Below, in pieces: positions 6,704 through 8,146 of a DNA stretch of 8,146 nt. Location of the stretch: the NCBI GenBank assembly GCA_049700155.1, contig JBNAVX010000106.1, positions 1 through 8,146 on the forward strand, written 5' to 3'. The first letter of the stretch is position 1. Each line of letters begins with the position of its first letter. The stretch comes from JACAEY01 sp049700155 (GTDB lineage Bacteria > Nitrospirota > Thermodesulfovibrionia > Thermodesulfovibrionales > SM23-35). The position numbers and the translations under genes were made by a program. The notes below the pieces were generated by a model. The model saw only the letters and a program-made list of their open reading frames with translations. It was not told the DNA's origin and made no database searches.

Positions 6704-6733
6704 ATTTTACAACAACATTCTTTAAAAACTCAA
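6704..6733 (-). promoter_or_regulatory. Probable sigma-70 promoter of the heme operon
   Basis: Read on the - strand, TTGAGT (6733-6728) and TAAAAT (6709-6704) match -35 and -10 consensus at 4 and 5 of 6 positions, with an 18-base spacer. This predicts a start near 6697 and a leader of about 30 bases before the TTG at 6667. Two direct AATGTT hexamers (6719-6714 and 6706-6701, 13-base period) overlap the spacer and the -10 and could be an operator. The assignment rests on consensus match only. Confidence 0.45.
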
Positions 6734-6769
6734 TTTAAGTGAAGGTCAAGAAGGGATCAAGGGGTGTGT

Positions 6770-6785
6770 CAGGTTTGTTTTATGA
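6770..6785 (+). repeat. Left copy of a 16-base inverted repeat
   Basis: The sequence CAGGTTTGTTTTATGA is the exact reverse complement of 8120-8135. It lies between the heme-operon promoter and the promoter of the 75-residue gene. The GGGGTGTGT just outside this copy is not matched outside the right copy. Chance alone gives an expectation of roughly 0.01 such 16-base pair in a window this long. Confidence 0.8.
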
Positions 6786-6811
6786 GAGTAAATATTATTC
6801 AAGTTAAATTC

Positions 6812-6820
6812 TGCTATAAT
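6812..6820 (+). promoter_or_regulatory. Extended -10 promoter for the 75-residue gene
   Basis: TGCTATAAT is a perfect extended -10 (TGnTATAAT). No good -35 is present at 16-18 bases, which is typical of extended -10 promoters. Transcription would start near 6827, inside the palindrome at 6824-6845, giving a leader of about 34 bases before the ATG at 6861. Confidence 0.6.
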
Positions 6821-6823
6821 TAG

Positions 6824-6845
6824 ATAATTTTTTGAATAAAATTAT
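6824..6845 (+). promoter_or_regulatory. AT-rich palindrome over the predicted transcription start
   Basis: ATAATTTT (6824-6831) and AAAATTAT (6838-6845) form a perfect 8-base inverted repeat around TTGAAT. Its place just after the -10 suits an operator for a dimeric repressor, or a weak hairpin at the mRNA 5' end. It contains no G-C pairs, so chance in AT-rich intergenic DNA is a real alternative. Confidence 0.35.
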
Positions 6846-6860
6846 AGAGGGGTAGTAATT

Positions 6861-7088
6861 ATGGGTGAGATTGAAAATATGGCTATGAAGATCTTTAATG
6901 CATATGAAGATGTTTTCTACGAGAAGGAAAAGAAGAGGGTTTTTGAGGAGCTTTTTGATAGGTATCTGACTATCGCTGACCCTGTTGGAGTAATGGAGCC
7001 TTATGATGCCATTGTCTTCCTTGGACATAATCATCCTGTTGAATATGACCAGTTGATAAAGGCACTGAAAGAAAATTTTCTCATATAA
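6861..7088 (+). CDS. Hypothetical 75-residue protein
   Basis: I do not recognise this protein. It has its own strong signals: an extended -10 at 6812-6820 and GAGGGG at 6847-6852, eight bases before the ATG. The 75-residue product is acidic, soluble and mostly helical in character. It begins MGEIENMAMKIFNAYEDVFY, continues with a charged helix (EKEKKRVFEELFDRYL), a short hydrophobic strand with small residues (DAIVFLGHNHPVEYD), and a final helix. It has no signal peptide, membrane segment or cysteine. It reads away from the heme operon and lies inside the inverted-repeat-bounded interval, upstream of gene remnants. The clean promoter and ribosome site support a real gene; function is unknown. 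Confidence 0.6.
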   Translation: MGEIENMAMKIFNAYEDVFYEKEKKRVFEELFDRYLTIADPVGVMEPYDAIVFLGHNHPVEYDQLIKALKENFLI

Positions 7089-7120
7089 TCATAAATCCTT
7101 TAAAGAGGTAAACATATTAA

Positions 7121-7183
7121 GTGGTTCGTATCCTTCCTGATAACATACTTCAAGGACCTTTCTGGCCAGAGAAAGTCAGTTGA
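7121..7183 (+). pseudogene. Remnant resembling a helicase N-terminus
   Basis: A GTG directly after an in-frame TAA opens a 20-codon frame reading VVRILPDNILQGPFWPEKVS before TGA. The segment ILQGPFWPE resembles the N-terminus of large SNF2/DEAD-type helicases linked to restriction and defence loci, which often start with a similar L-x-GPFWPE-x-V block. The rest of such a gene is missing. An AGAGG lies upstream at about 7103-7107. This looks like the stump of a deleted defence-type gene. The family link is from memory of the motif only. Confidence 0.4.
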
Positions 7184-7299
7184 AAGATTTATATAAAAAG
7201 GGGCAAATCCTTCAGGATACTGGTTATGATGAAGATTATCTTGAAGACTAAGAATATGTTATAAAGGAACGGAAGGAGAAGGCAGAGGTAGCGGAATGA
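7144..7299 (+). pseudogene. Broken short frame before the 70-residue gene
   Basis: An open frame with coding character reads LKDLYKKGQILQDTGYDE then DYLED from a TTG at 7180, hits TAA at 7249-7251, and continues in the same frame as EYVIKERKEKAEVAE to TGA at 7297-7299. The final TGA overlaps the ATG of the next gene (ATGA), a typical operon junction. This suggests a once intact small gene interrupted by a single nonsense change (GAA to TAA would restore it). A sequencing error could also explain the stop. The protein is not recognised. Confidence 0.4.
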
Positions 7300-7508
7300 T
7301 AAAGAAAAGTCCTGAGCTGATTCAATTTGAAAAAGATTTTTTAAGAAAAGAAAGGAAGGATATAATACGAAACTTCAAAATTTTTGAGAGCATGTATAGA
7401 GAAGCTGTTGCATTGGGTATTATTCCTTTAAAAAATGAACTTGAAGGTTTAGATGTTGATATAAAGATAGCAAAGGTAATAAATAGTGTTTCAAAAACTA
7501 CTGAGTAA
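7296..7508 (+). CDS. Conserved small protein paired with a nucleotidyltransferase
   Basis: This 70-residue protein is rich in charged helix (PELIQFEKDFLRKERKDIIR, then NFKIFESMYREAVALGIIPL), followed by a glycine/acidic segment and a terminal helix (DVDIKIAKVINSV). AGAGG at 7284-7288, seven bases before the ATG, is a good ribosome site. The last 23 bases overlap the nucleotidyltransferase gene, so the two are almost certainly co-translated. I recall similar short proteins starting MIKKSPEL beside nucleotidyltransferases in thermophilic and anaerobic bacteria, but know no proven function. By analogy with toxin-antitoxin and MNT/HEPN-type pairs it could be the antitoxin or substrate-binding partner. 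It lacks the HEPN RxxxxH motif, so it is not an obvious HEPN RNase. Confidence 0.75.
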   Translation: MIKKSPELIQFEKDFLRKERKDIIRNFKIFESMYREAVALGIIPLKNELEGLDVDIKIAKVINSVSKTTE

Positions 7509-8040
7509 AATATCTCGTGAGCTAACAAAATCTCGGATTCCATATATGGTGATAGGTGGACAAGCAGTTCTCATTTATGGAGAACCAAGACTTACAAGAG
7601 ATATTGACATTACACTCGGCATAGGAGTTGACGAATTAGAAAAAATTTTAAAGACAGCCACGAGGCTTAAATTAAGGGTTTTAAAAGACGGAATTGAGGA
7701 TTTTGTAAGGAAAACAATGGTGCTTCCGACAATGGATCAGAAAAGTGGAATACGGGTTGATTTTATTTTTTCGTTTTCTCCTTATGAAATGCAGGCAATT
7801 AAAAAGGCAAATACTGTAATGATAGGAAAAACACCTGTTAAATTTGCATCCCTGGAAGATGTTGTTATACACAAGATTATTGCTGGAAGGGCAAGGGATA
7901 TTGAGGATGTAAAATCAATATTAATAAAAAATCCTGATTATAATGCAGATTATATAACTCAATGGTTAAGAGAATTTGATGAGTCTTTAGGTGAAAACTA
8001 TTGTGAGACATTTAGAAAGGTTGTTGAAGATATAAAATGA
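7486..8040 (+). CDS. AbiEii/MNT-like nucleotidyltransferase
   Basis: The 184-residue protein starts at GTG, with AAGG about eight bases upstream. It is a DNA-polymerase-beta-fold nucleotidyltransferase: GGQAVLIYGEPRLTRDIDITL (from G24) contains the GG...DxD catalytic signature with D39 and D41. A third acidic residue is probably D92 in GIRVDFIF. The helix SLEDVVIHKIIAGRARDIED (122-141) matches the conserved K/R-x-RDxxD block of AbiEii, MenT and related nucleotidyltransferases. Family members transfer nucleotides to tRNA or protein targets and often act as toxins or in phage defence. The family's length varies; this is a minimal version without a large C-terminal domain. It overlaps the 70-residue gene by 23 bases, and no other partner is visible downstream. 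Assignment to the superfamily is firm; the substrate and toxin role are inference. Confidence 0.85.
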   Translation: MFQKLLSKISRELTKSRIPYMVIGGQAVLIYGEPRLTRDIDITLGIGVDELEKILKTATRLKLRVLKDGIEDFVRKTMVLPTMDQKSGIRVDFIFSFSPYEMQAIKKANTVMIGKTPVKFASLEDVVIHKIIAGRARDIEDVKSILIKNPDYNADYITQWLREFDESLGENYCETFRKVVEDIK

Positions 8041-8125
8041 AATCCTCAAGCCTTTAAAAGACAAAGGCCTTCCACCCGAGATTACTATTGAAATCATTGC
8101 TGTCCAAAATAATCTAAATTCATAA
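8036..8125 (+). other. Start-less open frame after the nucleotidyltransferase gene
   Basis: A frame without ATG, GTG or TTG reads EILKPLKDKGLPPEITIEII followed by AVQNNLNS and TAA, with coding-like composition. It overlaps the end of the nucleotidyltransferase gene by five bases and its stop lies inside the right inverted repeat (8120-8135). It may be the tail of a gene whose 5' part was lost when the module formed, or chance. Not recognised. Confidence 0.25.
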
Positions 8126-8135
8126 AACAAACCTG
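8120..8135 (-). repeat. Right copy of a 16-base inverted repeat
   Basis: TCATAAAACAAACCTG is the exact reverse complement of 6770-6785. It lies 79 bases after the nucleotidyltransferase stop and 11 bases before the end of the window, so what lies beyond cannot be judged. Confidence 0.8.
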
Positions 8136-8146
8136 CATAACATAAG

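Larger units (their letters stand above)
6770..8135. mobile_element. Putative element bounded by 16-base inverted repeats
   Basis: A perfect 16-base inverted repeat at 6770-6785 and 8120-8135 brackets 1,366 bases. The interval holds a self-contained promoter, a 75-residue orphan gene, gene remnants, a 70-residue gene and a nucleotidyltransferase gene. The remnants and accessory-type genes contrast with the intact housekeeping operons next door. No transposase or integrase is visible, and no target-site duplication is obvious beside the repeats, so it may be a non-autonomous or decayed element, or two copies of an interspersed repeat that happen to face each other. Interpretation as one unit is inference. 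Confidence 0.35.

Noticed and set aside
6741..6769. Purine-rich near-repeat (GTCAAGAAGGG / ATCAAGGGG) beside the left inverted repeat
   Set aside because: It is too short and imperfect to call a repeat or a target-site duplication, and nothing like it follows the right copy.
8049..8068. Hairpin GCCTTT / AAAGGC after the nucleotidyltransferase gene as a terminator
   Set aside because: The six-base stem is not followed by a T-run, so an intrinsic terminator is not supported.

Overview
The window looks like bacterial chromosome of moderate to low GC, with densely packed housekeeping operons. It runs from translation genes (rpsB, tsf, pyrH, frr), through a DksA-like regulator, to a convergent heme operon (HTH protein, ccsB, hemA, hemC), and ends in a small accessory module. 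The C5 heme route (glutamyl-tRNA reductase) and the ccsB-hemA-hemC order recall Nitrospirota (Thermodesulfovibrio-like) or neighbouring deltaproteobacterial groups. That placement is inference from gene order and protein character, not from a search.

Region 1 (about 95-3435, + strand) is one compact operon. Ribosomal protein S2, EF-Ts, UMP kinase and ribosome recycling factor follow one another with overlaps of 4, 14 and 32 bases. A gene with no ATG, GTG or TTG start follows one base after the frr stop. It appears to start at an ATT with an ideal Shine-Dalgarno, and encodes a lysine-rich histone-H1-like arm fused to a complete DksA/TraR zinc-finger protein. The operon therefore links ribosome components, translation factors and pyrimidine nucleotide supply with a probable RNA-polymerase-binding regulator.

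Region 2 (6733 down to 3465, - strand) is a heme operon, read from a plausible sigma-70 promoter near 6704-6733. Its order is a 60-residue cysteine-containing helical/HTH-like protein, ccsB (heme handling for cytochrome c maturation), hemA and hemC, joined by overlaps of 1, 4 and up to 29 bases. hemC carries a 28-base tandem heptanucleotide repeat that reads through in frame as an extra heptapeptide-like insert. hemB, hemD and hemL are not in the window.

Region 3 (6770-8135, mostly + strand) is an accessory module bounded by a perfect 16-base inverted repeat at 6770-6785 and 8120-8135. Inside are an extended -10 promoter followed by an AT-rich palindrome, a 75-residue orphan protein, broken coding remnants (one resembling the N-terminus of a large helicase), a 70-residue protein, and an overlapping AbiEii/MNT-like nucleotidyltransferase. 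The last two resemble a toxin-antitoxin or defence pair. No transposase is visible, so if the module is mobile it would be non-autonomous or decayed. This is the part of the window most likely to hold something undescribed.
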